A stretch of 64,000 nucleotides of DNA from Algiphilus sp965216485. Its GTDB lineage: Bacteria > Pseudomonadota > Gammaproteobacteria > Nevskiales > Nevskiaceae. The translations under genes and the position numbers were made by a program. The notes beneath the pieces are model-generated. The model ran no database searches. It saw only the letters and a list, made by a program, of their open reading frames with translations, and had not been told where the DNA came from. The DNA lies in contig NZ_OZ244162.1 in the NCBI RefSeq assembly GCF_965216485.1, positions 3,280,030-3,344,029 of the forward strand. Reading direction: 5' to 3'. Positions 25,648 through 33,241 of this stretch are shown here, in pieces; positions within the stretch are counted from its first letter, which is position 1, and every line of letters starts with the position of its first letter.

Positions 25648-26244
25648 ATGTCTGGGGATGTATCGCGTTGCGACTGGGCGCTGAACAGCGCCATCGAGAC
25701 TGCCTACCACGATCACGAGTGGGGCGTTCCCAAGCGGGACGAGCACAGCCTGTTCGAATTCCTGATTCTGGAAGGGGCGCAGGCAGGGCTGTCGTGGCGC
25801 ACCATCCTCGCCAAGCGCGATCACTTCCGGGCCGCCTTCGATGGCTTCGATGCGGAACGCATGGCGCGCTATGACGACCGCGACCGGGCGCGCCTGATGG
25901 CCGATGCGGGCATCGTACGTAACCGCCTGAAGATCGACGCCGCCATCGGCAATGCCCGCGCCTATCTCGAGCTGCGCGCCGCCGTGGGCGGCCTGTCACC
26001 CTTTCTGTGGGATTTCGTGGACGGGAAGCCCATCATCAATCACTGGCAGCACATGGCGGAGGTGCCCGCACAGACCGCGCTGTCGGACCGCATCAGCAAG
26101 GCCCTCAAGCAACGCGGCTTCCGCTTTGTAGGCAGCACGATCGTCTATGCCTATCTGCAGGCCGCCGGCCTGATCAACGACCACCTCGTGCACTGTTTTC
26201 GCCACGCGCCGCTGTGCGCGGACGAGGCAACGGTGCCGCGCTAG
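25648..26244 (+). CDS. tag: DNA-3-methyladenine glycosylase I
   Basis: A 198-residue HhH-superfamily enzyme with the Tag signature CDWALN, YHDHEWGVP (zinc-binding and substrate pocket), EGAQAGLSWRTIL and the C-terminal FVGSTIVYAYLQAAGLINDHLVHCFRH that closes the zinc site. It removes 3-methyladenine from alkylated DNA. The ATG at 25648 gives the normal N-terminus. It ends overlapping the stop of the DUF445 gene on the other strand by 4 nt. Confidence 0.95.
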   Translation: MSGDVSRCDWALNSAIETAYHDHEWGVPKRDEHSLFEFLILEGAQAGLSWRTILAKRDHFRAAFDGFDAERMARYDDRDRARLMADAGIVRNRLKIDAAIGNARAYLELRAAVGGLSPFLWDFVDGKPIINHWQHMAEVPAQTALSDRISKALKQRGFRFVGSTIVYAYLQAAGLINDHLVHCFRHAPLCADEATVPR

Positions 26245-27608
26245 CGCGTCGAGGCCGCGTCGCGTCGCGACTCCAGCCGGTCCATGCGGTATTCGTTGAT
26301 GCGGTACGCCAGCCAGACAACGAGGACGCCGAGGCCGATGGGCACGGCGAACAGGATGTGCACCTGCACAGCACCGGCAATGAGTCCGAGACAGCCCCCC
26401 AGCACCTGGATGATGGTGAGATTGCCGCCGGTATTGTCGAGCACCATCTTCTCGAGCTCGTCGGTGTCGAGCTTCATGACCTGCTGCTCCACCAGCTCGG
26501 TGACATTGAGCTGCTGCACCGCGCGTTCGATGGCGGCGCGGACGTAGGTGCGGCCGATGGGCGAATCCAGCATCAGCAGCGCGCGCGCCTTGAGCCACTG
26601 CAGGATGCGGATGAGCACGTCTTCGATCTGCTGCCAGTTCTCCGCCGTGTTGAGGTAGTCGCCGATCTGACTGGTCATCGCTGGCAGCAGGTGACGGCGC
26701 GAAAGATTGCTGACCGTTTCGATCCAGCTTTCCAATTCCGCCTGCAACTGGGCCTGCTTTTCCTCGGACGCGAGATCGAGCTGCACCGAGGCCATGATGG
26801 CGTCGAGCAACCGCAAGCCCTCGGTTGCCAGGCTCTGATCCTCGACGAAGCGCTTAAGCCAGCTCTCGATGGCCTCTTCGTCCAGCGACAGCAGATTCTT
26901 CAGGCCGAGACCGATGCGGCCGACGCCGCGATGCTGATGCAGATAGTGCTCGATGGCGTGATCGACCCAGGTGGCGATATGGGGCAGCCGTTCGCTGAGC
27001 ATCTGGCGGATGACCCGCGCCACCATTTCGCGGTTCTCGCTGTCTTCGGCAAATTCGCTGAGCGCGGCACGGATGCGTTGCCAGTAGGCCTCCACCGCCT
27101 GCGGATTGCGCGCCAGCCCTTTCGCGGCTTCCTCGCCCAGATCAAAGGAAGCGGTGAGCAACTCCGGGCCGCGCTCGTTCATCAGGCGCACCAGCAGGGC
27201 CGTGATTTCGCGCCGGACCTCGGGCTTCTGCAGATTGGCATCCACCCAGTCCGCCAGCGCCTGCGTACTGACTTCGATCAGGCGCTTCTCGGAGATATAG
27301 GCGAGCACGATGTCTGGCGAGAGCAATTGCTGCTGCACGCTTTCGCCCAGACTGCGCGCGATATTGGCCTGATTCTTCGGCACCAGGCCGCGCCAGCCCA
27401 GCACCTGACCGCGCTTGGGCTGGAACAGCATCTTGATGGCCAGGAAATTAGTGAAGTAGCCCACACAGCCGGCCACGCACACAACAAAGCCGGAGCGAAG
27501 CCAGCCCTGCGCGCCGGCATACCAGTAGTCAAGGGCACCGAAAACCAAGGTGGCGAGCAGCAGAACCGTGCGGAAATTGCGGTCCCAGGCGGTCACGTCG
27601 CGCGTCAT
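26241..27608 (-). CDS. DUF445 family membrane protein
   Basis: A 455-residue protein with two N-terminal hydrophobic segments (about 14-50, GYFTNFLAIKMLFQP following), a long helical, charged middle region and a C-terminal membrane helix (about 415-440). FTNxxAIKMLF(x)P is the signature of DUF445 (YjiN/YheB-type) proteins, whose function is not known. The start at 27608 is supported by AGGAGAGT just upstream. The long coiled-coil-like middle may act in scaffolding at the membrane. Confidence 0.88.
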   Translation of the reverse strand: MTRDVTAWDRNFRTVLLLATLVFGALDYWYAGAQGWLRSGFVVCVAGCVGYFTNFLAIKMLFQPKRGQVLGWRGLVPKNQANIARSLGESVQQQLLSPDIVLAYISEKRLIEVSTQALADWVDANLQKPEVRREITALLVRLMNERGPELLTASFDLGEEAAKGLARNPQAVEAYWQRIRAALSEFAEDSENREMVARVIRQMLSERLPHIATWVDHAIEHYLHQHRGVGRIGLGLKNLLSLDEEAIESWLKRFVEDQSLATEGLRLLDAIMASVQLDLASEEKQAQLQAELESWIETVSNLSRRHLLPAMTSQIGDYLNTAENWQQIEDVLIRILQWLKARALLMLDSPIGRTYVRAAIERAVQQLNVTELVEQQVMKLDTDELEKMVLDNTGGNLTIIQVLGGCLGLIAGAVQVHILFAVPIGLGVLVVWLAYRINEYRMDRLESRRDAASTR

Positions 27609-27789
27609 GCACTCTCCTGTTCCCCGATGAATTGGCTCGCCTTCGCATGGTGGGACACCAGCGGCGCAGGCGGTGATCAAGCCAAGCCTAATCTCTGGCG
27701 CGGCATACTGCCGCGCATGCACGACACGCCCTTCATGCCAAAGCACTCGGCCTCATCACCACAAAGGCCTGCGAGCCGCGACAAGCACC

Positions 27790-28212
27790 ATGATGGTTGA
27801 GTGGCTCGTTGCCTGGGCGGATACCCACTCCACCCTGCTCTGGTGGCTGGCCGCGGCCTCCGTGCTGATGTTCGTCGGCTCCCTGATCGTGGTGCCTTGG
27901 GTCGTCGTGCGCATCCCGCACGACTACTTCGCCCACAGCCGGCGTCCCGAACGCCCGCGGCAGCAGTGGCCGCTGCTGCTGCGTCTGGCCTATGCGCTGC
28001 TCAAGAATGTGGTGGGCGCGGTACTCATCGCCGCGGGCATCGCCATGCTCGTGCTGCCCGGGCAGGGGCTGATCACCCTGTTCATCGGTCTCATGCTGCT
28101 CGACTTTCCGGGCAAATTCCGGTTGGAGCGCCGCATCGTCAGTTATTCCAGCGTACTGCGCGCGATGAACTGGCTTCGGGCACGACGCGGTGTCCCACCA
28201 CTGCGGCTCTAA
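27790..28212 (+). CDS. PGPGW-type small membrane protein
   Basis: A 140-residue protein with three hydrophobic segments (about 17-40, 71-90, 92-108) and VLPGQGLITLFIGLMLLDFPGK, which resembles the motif of the putative transmembrane PGPGW family. Function unknown. Two adjacent ATG codons (27790 and 27793) can start it. Its stop overlaps the next gene, on the opposite strand, by 4 nt. Confidence 0.8.
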   Translation: MMVEWLVAWADTHSTLLWWLAAASVLMFVGSLIVVPWVVVRIPHDYFAHSRRPERPRQQWPLLLRLAYALLKNVVGAVLIAAGIAMLVLPGQGLITLFIGLMLLDFPGKFRLERRIVSYSSVLRAMNWLRARRGVPPLRL

Positions 28213-28628
28213 GCGCCCATGGCCTGCACCCGCCGCTGCCGCCAGATCAGCGCGAGGTAGAGCAGACCGCAGAGCGCAGCACCGCCGATGAGGCCGTTCG
28301 AGAGCCAGCCGGCGAAGTGATAGTGCGGATGCCCCTGGAAAGCGGCGTGCAAGCCGGCGTGCACCACCAGAAAGGCGCTGACGCCGACCTTGGTGTAGCG
28401 ACGCACCTGCTCCGAAGTCGCCGCGATGCCGAAGAACAGCAACACAAACATCGGCACATGCATCAGCACGAAGACCGGATAGGCAACCGATTCCGGCAGA
28501 AAGCTGGTCACCGGCAATACCCGCCATTCCGCGTGCAGGACGGCGTCGAGTTCGTGGCAGAGGATAAGCGAGAAGCCGGTGTAGCAGACCAGGTCGGACA
28601 GGAAGGAAGCGGAGGAGGATTGCGACAT
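28209..28628 (-). CDS. Four-helix membrane protein (DUF6713-like)
   Basis: A 139-residue protein with four hydrophobic segments (about 12-30, 48-70, 80-98, 108-128). Histidines sit near the membrane segments (CHELDAVLHAEW near 24-35, HAGLHAAFQGHPHYHF near 90-105). The pattern is reminiscent of small membrane proteins of the DUF6713 type; function is unknown, although the paired histidines could bind a metal. The frame is clean and ends overlapping the converging gene by 4 nt. Confidence 0.7.
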   Translation of the reverse strand: MSQSSSASFLSDLVCYTGFSLILCHELDAVLHAEWRVLPVTSFLPESVAYPVFVLMHVPMFVLLFFGIAATSEQVRRYTKVGVSAFLVVHAGLHAAFQGHPHYHFAGWLSNGLIGGAALCGLLYLALIWRQRRVQAMGA

Positions 28629-28769
28629 GGCGGGTGCGCCTCATCGGGAGTGAACGGGCAGTCTTTCCCGCACGCATCATGGTGGCAATGTCCTGTCAGG
28701 TCATAGCCTTCAGCCCGCCCTTGGGCGATGCTTGGGCCATCTCCGGCTTTTTGGGCGACGCGCCAGACC

Positions 28770-29588
28770 ATGACCTTTGCCGATGCGCTGCGCCACGAAC
28801 GCACCCGCGCTGGGCTTCCCCAGTTGCGTCTGGCCCTGGAGGCGCGCACCTCGCAGCGCCACATCAGCCGCCTGGAAAGCGGCCACGTCCGCCCCAGCCA
28901 GGCCATGGTGCTGCGTCTTGCACAGGCCCTGCATCTGTCGCTGCGTCGGCGCAATCACCTGCTGGAGGCGGCGGGCTTTGCTCCGCGCTTTCGCGCCGAC
29001 GCGCTGGACAGCGCGGACATGGCTGCGCTGCGCGACGCAGTGCAACTGCTGCTCGACCACACGGCGCCCAATCCGGCGCTGGCGGCGGACCGGCACTGGA
29101 ATCTGTATCAGGCCAATACGCCCATGCACCGCTTGTTCGCTGCCCTCGACCCGGAGCTCGCGGGAGGAGCCGCCGCCGGGCCGCGCAATCTGATGCAATG
29201 GATCTGGCAACCCGAGGGCCTGCGGCGCTGCTGTCGCAACTGGTCGGAGATCGCCCCGTGGATCTGGCGTCAGCTCAGCGACGACGCGGCCGAGGCCGGC
29301 AGCGCCACATTGGACGCGCTGCTGGCGCGCCACGCCTGTGAGGTGGACGTTCCCGGCATGCAGGTTGACGGCGCGCCGATGCCGGCCATGCTACCCCTGG
29401 TGCTGGAGATCGGTGGCAGCGAACTGCGCCTGCTCAGCCTGATTGCGCGTTTCGGCAGCCCAAGCAGCGCCACCGCGGAAGAACTGCGCATCGAAACCTT
29501 CATTCCGGCCGACGCGGACAGCCGGCAACGGCTGGAGGCGCTGCTCGATGCGTCAGCCGGCCATACGCCAGCGGGTGCCCTGGGCTGA
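28770..29588 (+). CDS. XRE-family regulator with MmyB-like ligand domain
   Basis: A 272-residue protein with an N-terminal helix-turn-helix (LRHERTRAGLPQLRLALEARTSQRHISRLE in sense, residues 6-35) followed by a C-terminal MmyB-like domain, recognised by NLYQANTPMHRLFA and NLMQWIWQPEGLR. MmyB-like regulators often control nearby oxidoreductases or membrane proteins and may bind fatty-acid ligands. The ATG at 28770 is used because the HTH begins immediately after. It is divergent from the four-helix membrane protein, a candidate target. Its 3' end overlaps cysS by 36 nt. Confidence 0.88.
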   Translation: MTFADALRHERTRAGLPQLRLALEARTSQRHISRLESGHVRPSQAMVLRLAQALHLSLRRRNHLLEAAGFAPRFRADALDSADMAALRDAVQLLLDHTAPNPALAADRHWNLYQANTPMHRLFAALDPELAGGAAAGPRNLMQWIWQPEGLRRCCRNWSEIAPWIWRQLSDDAAEAGSATLDALLARHACEVDVPGMQVDGAPMPAMLPLVLEIGGSELRLLSLIARFGSPSSATAEELRIETFIPADADSRQRLEALLDASAGHTPAGALG

Positions 29589-30920
29589 GTCCTCGATGGT
29601 CACGCCCAGCGCGGTCAGCTCGTCGCGGATACGGTCGGCCTCGGCGAAATCCTTCTGACGACGCGCCTCGGCGCGGGCCGCGATCAGGGCCTCCACCTGC
29701 TCCGCGCTGACGCCGTCGGCGTCACTGCCGGAGAACCACTGCGCGGGGGTGGACTGCAGCAGCCCGATCAGATCACTGGCCGCCAGCAGCTGCCCCTTCA
29801 GCCGGGCGCGCTCGGCGTCGTCGTCGGCCTTGTTCAGGGCGCGCGCCAGTTCGAACAGCTCGGCCAGGGCGGCGGCGGTGTTCAGATCATCCTCCAGCGC
29901 CCTGACAAAGGCTTCGGGGGCATCCTCGGCGGCCGCCTCCACCGACTCCACATCGCGCAGCGCGCCATAGAGCCGGTCGAGCTGCTTGCGCGCACGCGGC
30001 AGTGTCTCATCGGTCCAGTCCAGCGGCTGGCGGTAGTGGCCGGACAGCAGCGCCAGGCGCACCACCTCGCCGGGGGCTTCATCAAGCAGATCGCGCAGCA
30101 ACAGCACATTGCCCAGCGACTTGCTCATCTTCTCGCTGTTGACGTTGAGAAAGCCGTTGTGCACCCAATAGCGCACGTACTGGGCGTCATGCGCGCAGGT
30201 GCTCTGGGCGCGCTCGTTTTCATGGTGCGGAAAGACCAGATCGTGCCCGCCACCGTGGATATCGATGGTCTCGCCCAGCAGCGTCGCAGACATCGCCGAG
30301 CATTCGATATGCCAGCCGGGACGGCCCCGCCCCCATGGCGATTCCCAACCCGGCTGCTCCGGCGCGGACGGCTTCCATAGCACGAAATCCGCCGGATCCT
30401 TCTTGTAGGGTGCAACCTCGACGCGCGCGCCCGCCACCATCTCGCGACGGTCCCGATGCGACAGTGCGCCGTAGTCCGCAAAGCTGGTCACATTGAACAG
30501 CACGTGGCCTTCGGCCGCGTAGGCGTGCCCCTTGTCGACCAGGCGCTGGATCATCGCGATGATGTCGGGCAGATGCTGCGTCACCCGTGGCTCGAAGTCG
30601 GGCGGCTGCACCGCCAATGCCGCCAGATCCTCGTGGTAGGCGGCGGCGAAGCGCTGCGTGATGACCTCAATATCGACCCCTTCGGCCGCAGCGGCAGCGT
30701 TGATCTTGTCGTCGATGTCGGTGATGTTGCGCACATAGACCACCTTCGCGTAGCGGCGCCGCAGGACGCGTGCCAGCACATCGAAGACCACCGCCGGCCG
30801 TGCATTGCCGATGTGCGCAAAGGAGTACACCGTCGGCCCGCAGACATACATCGTCACGCGCTCGGGATCGGCGGGGACAAAGTCTTCCTTGCGGCCAGTC
30901 TGGGTGTTGTGCAGTTGCAT
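29553..30920 (-). CDS. cysS: Cysteinyl-tRNA synthetase
   Basis: A 455-residue class I synthetase: CGPTVYSFAHIGN (zinc cysteine 27 and the HIGH-type motif at 36-39), GRPGWHIECSAM (zinc ligands), HHENERAQS, and KMSKSLGN (near 262-269). It charges tRNA-Cys. Length and motifs are normal. Its 3' end overlaps the XRE regulator on the other strand by 36 nt, which is unusually long for two conserved proteins; one tail is probably variable. Confidence 0.97.
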   Translation of the reverse strand: MQLHNTQTGRKEDFVPADPERVTMYVCGPTVYSFAHIGNARPAVVFDVLARVLRRRYAKVVYVRNITDIDDKINAAAAAEGVDIEVITQRFAAAYHEDLAALAVQPPDFEPRVTQHLPDIIAMIQRLVDKGHAYAAEGHVLFNVTSFADYGALSHRDRREMVAGARVEVAPYKKDPADFVLWKPSAPEQPGWESPWGRGRPGWHIECSAMSATLLGETIDIHGGGHDLVFPHHENERAQSTCAHDAQYVRYWVHNGFLNVNSEKMSKSLGNVLLLRDLLDEAPGEVVRLALLSGHYRQPLDWTDETLPRARKQLDRLYGALRDVESVEAAAEDAPEAFVRALEDDLNTAAALAELFELARALNKADDDAERARLKGQLLAASDLIGLLQSTPAQWFSGSDADGVSAEQVEALIAARAEARRQKDFAEADRIRDELTALGVTIEDSAQGTRWRMAG

Positions 30921-31124
30921 GAGCGAGGGGGGCGTATCGCGGGGCCGCGAAGGATACCGTTTGCGCGGCCTGGGCAGCTAGTTGCACCACCCGTCACGCG
31001 CGGCCTGGATGCCGAGCCCAGTCTGCTCACCGATGCATGCCATCCGCGTTGCACGCTGGCGCGCCGGAATCCGAAGGCCGGCCATAATCCGGACGCAGCT
31101 TCCGAACCGCGACCGCCGACCACC

Positions 31125-31604
31125 ATGATCAGCATCCTGCCCAACTGGCATCCCATGACCGTGCACTTCGCGCTGGCACTGCCGATCACCGCGACCCTGC
31201 TGCTCAGCCTCGCCCGCGCTGCCTCGGACCGCGCCTTCGCCGCTGGCGCCGTACAGGCTACGAAGTGGACCCTGGGCATCGGCATTGCCGCGCTGTGGGC
31301 CTCCATCGGCACCGGCATGCACGCCTATCTCACCGAGGCGATGGATGCCGCCGCTGAACGTGCTGTACGCGTTCACCAGTACTGGGGATGGGGTACCGCT
31401 GCCGTGTTCACCATGGCACCGGCGCTGTGGCAGAAGCATCACCCGAAGCGGGTCGGGTGGGCTTTGCTGACGTGCTGCTGGCTGGGCACGGCCAGCGCCA
31501 GCGTGACCGGTTGGCTGGGTGCCGAAAACGTCTATCGCCACGGGGTTGGTGTCGAAGCCGTGACGACCGCGGAGGCCGAGCCGCCGGCGAGTGATACGCG
31601 CTGA
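31125..31604 (+). CDS. DUF2231-type membrane protein
   Basis: A 159-residue protein with four hydrophobic segments (about 14-32, 45-65, 85-105, 110-130). The opening NWHPMTVHFALALPI is the hallmark of DUF2231 membrane proteins (HP-x-x-VHFP-like motif). Function is unknown; homologs are often close to cytochrome or metal genes. The start at 31125 is the only methionine before this motif; the ribosome site is weak. Confidence 0.83.
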   Translation: MISILPNWHPMTVHFALALPITATLLLSLARAASDRAFAAGAVQATKWTLGIGIAALWASIGTGMHAYLTEAMDAAAERAVRVHQYWGWGTAAVFTMAPALWQKHHPKRVGWALLTCCWLGTASASVTGWLGAENVYRHGVGVEAVTTAEAEPPASDTR

Positions 31605-31677
31605 ACGGCATCAACCTCGGCGCCATCGATGACAGCCCGATGGCGCCTCTGCGAGGCTTGCCGCGCGATCTGTTGAA

Positions 31678-32406
31678 ATGGCCGACATGACATCCTTCGC
31701 ACTGCACGACTACGACCGCGTCGTGTTCTTCACCGGCGCCGGCGTCTCGGCCGAATCGGGCGTTCCGACCTACCGCGGCTACGGTGGCATCTGGGCGCAG
31801 TACCGACCCGAAGAGGTCGCATCGGAAGCGGCTTTTCAGAGCGACCCGGAGACCGTGCTCGCCTTTCATGAAACCCGCCGGCGCCACGTCGCAAGCTGCC
31901 ATCCCAATCCGGCGCACCGGCATATCGCCGCCTGGCAGCGGCGTCACGCGGGCATCACTGTGGTCACGCAGAACACCGATGGCCTGCACGCCCGCGCCGG
32001 CAGCGAAGGGGTGATCGAGCTGCACGGCAGCCTGTGGCGGATGCGCTGCCGCCAGCACGGTGCCATGGAGGATGTCAGTACGGGCCCATATCGCCAGCGT
32101 CATTGCCCGCATTGCGGGCAGCCCATGCGCCCGGACATCACCTGGTTTGGCGACCCGGTGGACCGCCACGCCTTCGAAGCGGCAGGACGCGCTGTGCAGC
32201 AGGCGGCGCTCTTCGTGGCCATTGGCACCTCGGCCATGGTGTGGCCGGCAGCGGGCTTCATCGAGCACGCCCTGCACGCAGGCGCCACCATGGTGGAGGT
32301 GAACACCGAGGCCACGGAGGCCTCCCGCTGCTTCGCGCACTGCCTGCGCGCCCCTGCGAGCCACGCCATTCCGGCGGCCTTTCCACTGCCCGAGGATGCC
32401 GATTGA
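31678..32406 (+). CDS. Sir2-family NAD-dependent protein deacylase (sirtuin)
   Basis: A 242-residue sirtuin with the NAD-binding motif FFTGAGVSAESGVPTYRG (17-34), TQNTDGLH (catalytic-core motif, near 98) and IELHGSLW with the catalytic His. The C-terminal part has FVAIGTSAMVWPA, as in bacterial sirtuins. The zinc module is atypical: the first pair is C-x2-H (RCRQHG) and the second C-x2-C (CPHC). It removes acyl groups from lysines using NAD. The frame for the next gene opens just before its stop (in-frame ATG at 32396), suggesting coupling. Confidence 0.93.
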   Translation: MADMTSFALHDYDRVVFFTGAGVSAESGVPTYRGYGGIWAQYRPEEVASEAAFQSDPETVLAFHETRRRHVASCHPNPAHRHIAAWQRRHAGITVVTQNTDGLHARAGSEGVIELHGSLWRMRCRQHGAMEDVSTGPYRQRHCPHCGQPMRPDITWFGDPVDRHAFEAAGRAVQQAALFVAIGTSAMVWPAAGFIEHALHAGATMVEVNTEATEASRCFAHCLRAPASHAIPAAFPLPEDAD

Positions 32407-32437
32407 CAGCAGCCAGCCCGCGCGTGAGGCTGCGGGC

Positions 32438-32908
32438 ATGTCCGACACCAAACAATTGCTGATCGTGGCCCATGCGCCCTCGCCCAACACGCAGCGCATG
32501 CTGGAGGCGGTGCAGCAGGGCGCCGCGCACGAGGACATCGAGCATGTGGCTGCCCGCCATGTCCCGCCGCTGGAGGCCACACCGGAAGACGTGCTGAATG
32601 CCGACGGCATCCTGCTCGGTACCACCGAGAACCTGGGCTATATGAGCGGCGCGCTGAAGGATTTCTTCGACCGCATCTACTACCCCTGCCTGGAAGCGAC
32701 CCAGGGGCGTCCCTATGCCCTCTATGTCCGTGCCGGCAATGACGGCACAGGCACCTGCCGCGCGGTGGAAACCATCGTCACAGGCCTGCGCTGGAAGGCG
32801 GTACAGGACCCGCTCGTCTGTCGTGGCAGCTTCCAGGACGCCTTTCTGGACCAATGCCGGGAACTGGGCCTGTACATGGCCGCGGGCCTGGACGGCGATA
32901 TCTTCTGA
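32438..32908 (+). CDS. Flavodoxin-like NAD(P)H-dependent oxidoreductase
   Basis: A 156-residue protein with a flavodoxin fold: LLIVAHAPSPNTQRMLEAV (phosphate-binding loop, residues 7-25), DGILLGTTENLGYMSGALKDFFDR and YALYVRAGNDGTGTC. It probably binds FMN and transfers electrons from NAD(P)H; the acceptor is unknown. ATG 32438 follows the sirtuin stop by 31 nt; an alternative ATG at 32396 overlaps the sirtuin. The heavy-metal domain protein follows within 5 nt. Confidence 0.85.
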   Translation: MSDTKQLLIVAHAPSPNTQRMLEAVQQGAAHEDIEHVAARHVPPLEATPEDVLNADGILLGTTENLGYMSGALKDFFDRIYYPCLEATQGRPYALYVRAGNDGTGTCRAVETIVTGLRWKAVQDPLVCRGSFQDAFLDQCRELGLYMAAGLDGDIF

Positions 32909-32913
32909 TCACC

Positions 32914-33234
32914 ATGATCCCACCGCATGTCGCTCTGCAACTCGTCGCTTCGCTGCTCACCGGCGCAGCCGCGGTAGAGGAGGCGCCGAATACGGCCATT
33001 GAGGAGCATGTCTTTGTGGTGTCCGGCATGAACTGCCCGGTCTGCCCGCATATGGCGCGCCATGCCCTGGGGCGCCTGGAAGGCGTGGAAGCCGTGGCCA
33101 GCAGCCCCAACAGCCAACGGGTTGTGGTCCGGGTGCGCGCCGGCGGCGCCAACGGCGCGGCCATGATGCAGGCGCTCGCCGGCGCGGGCTTCCGTGCCCG
33201 GGAGGCACTCAGCACCGACGACGGCAAACCCTGA
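32914..33234 (+). CDS. Heavy-metal-associated (HMA) domain protein, MerP/CopZ-like
   Basis: A 106-residue protein. After a hydrophobic N-terminus (about 5-20, perhaps a signal peptide) it has one HMA domain with SGMNCPVCPHMARHAL, i.e. the GMxCxxC metal-binding loop near 38-44, and a ferredoxin-like beta-alpha pattern. It may bind Cu+, Zn2+ or Hg2+. No mer or copA gene is adjacent, so mercury resistance is not supported. It is the last gene of the sirtuin-flavodoxin-HMA run. Confidence 0.82.
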   Translation: MIPPHVALQLVASLLTGAAAVEEAPNTAIEEHVFVVSGMNCPVCPHMARHALGRLEGVEAVASSPNSQRVVVRVRAGGANGAAMMQALAGAGFRAREALSTDDGKP

Positions 33235-33241
33235 ACGTGCT

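Noticed and set aside
23603..25999. Long minus-strand open frame (798 codons) opposite the PNPOx-like and dihydroorotase genes
   Set aside because: The plus-strand genes have clear motifs; this frame is an artefact of codon bias.
26007..27800. Long plus-strand open frame (597 codons) opposite the DUF445 gene
   Set aside because: Antisense shadow; overlaps tag and the DUF445 gene, no motif, no ribosome site.
32914..33234. Mercury resistance protein MerP
   Set aside because: One HMA domain alone is not specific; merR, merT and merA are absent around it.
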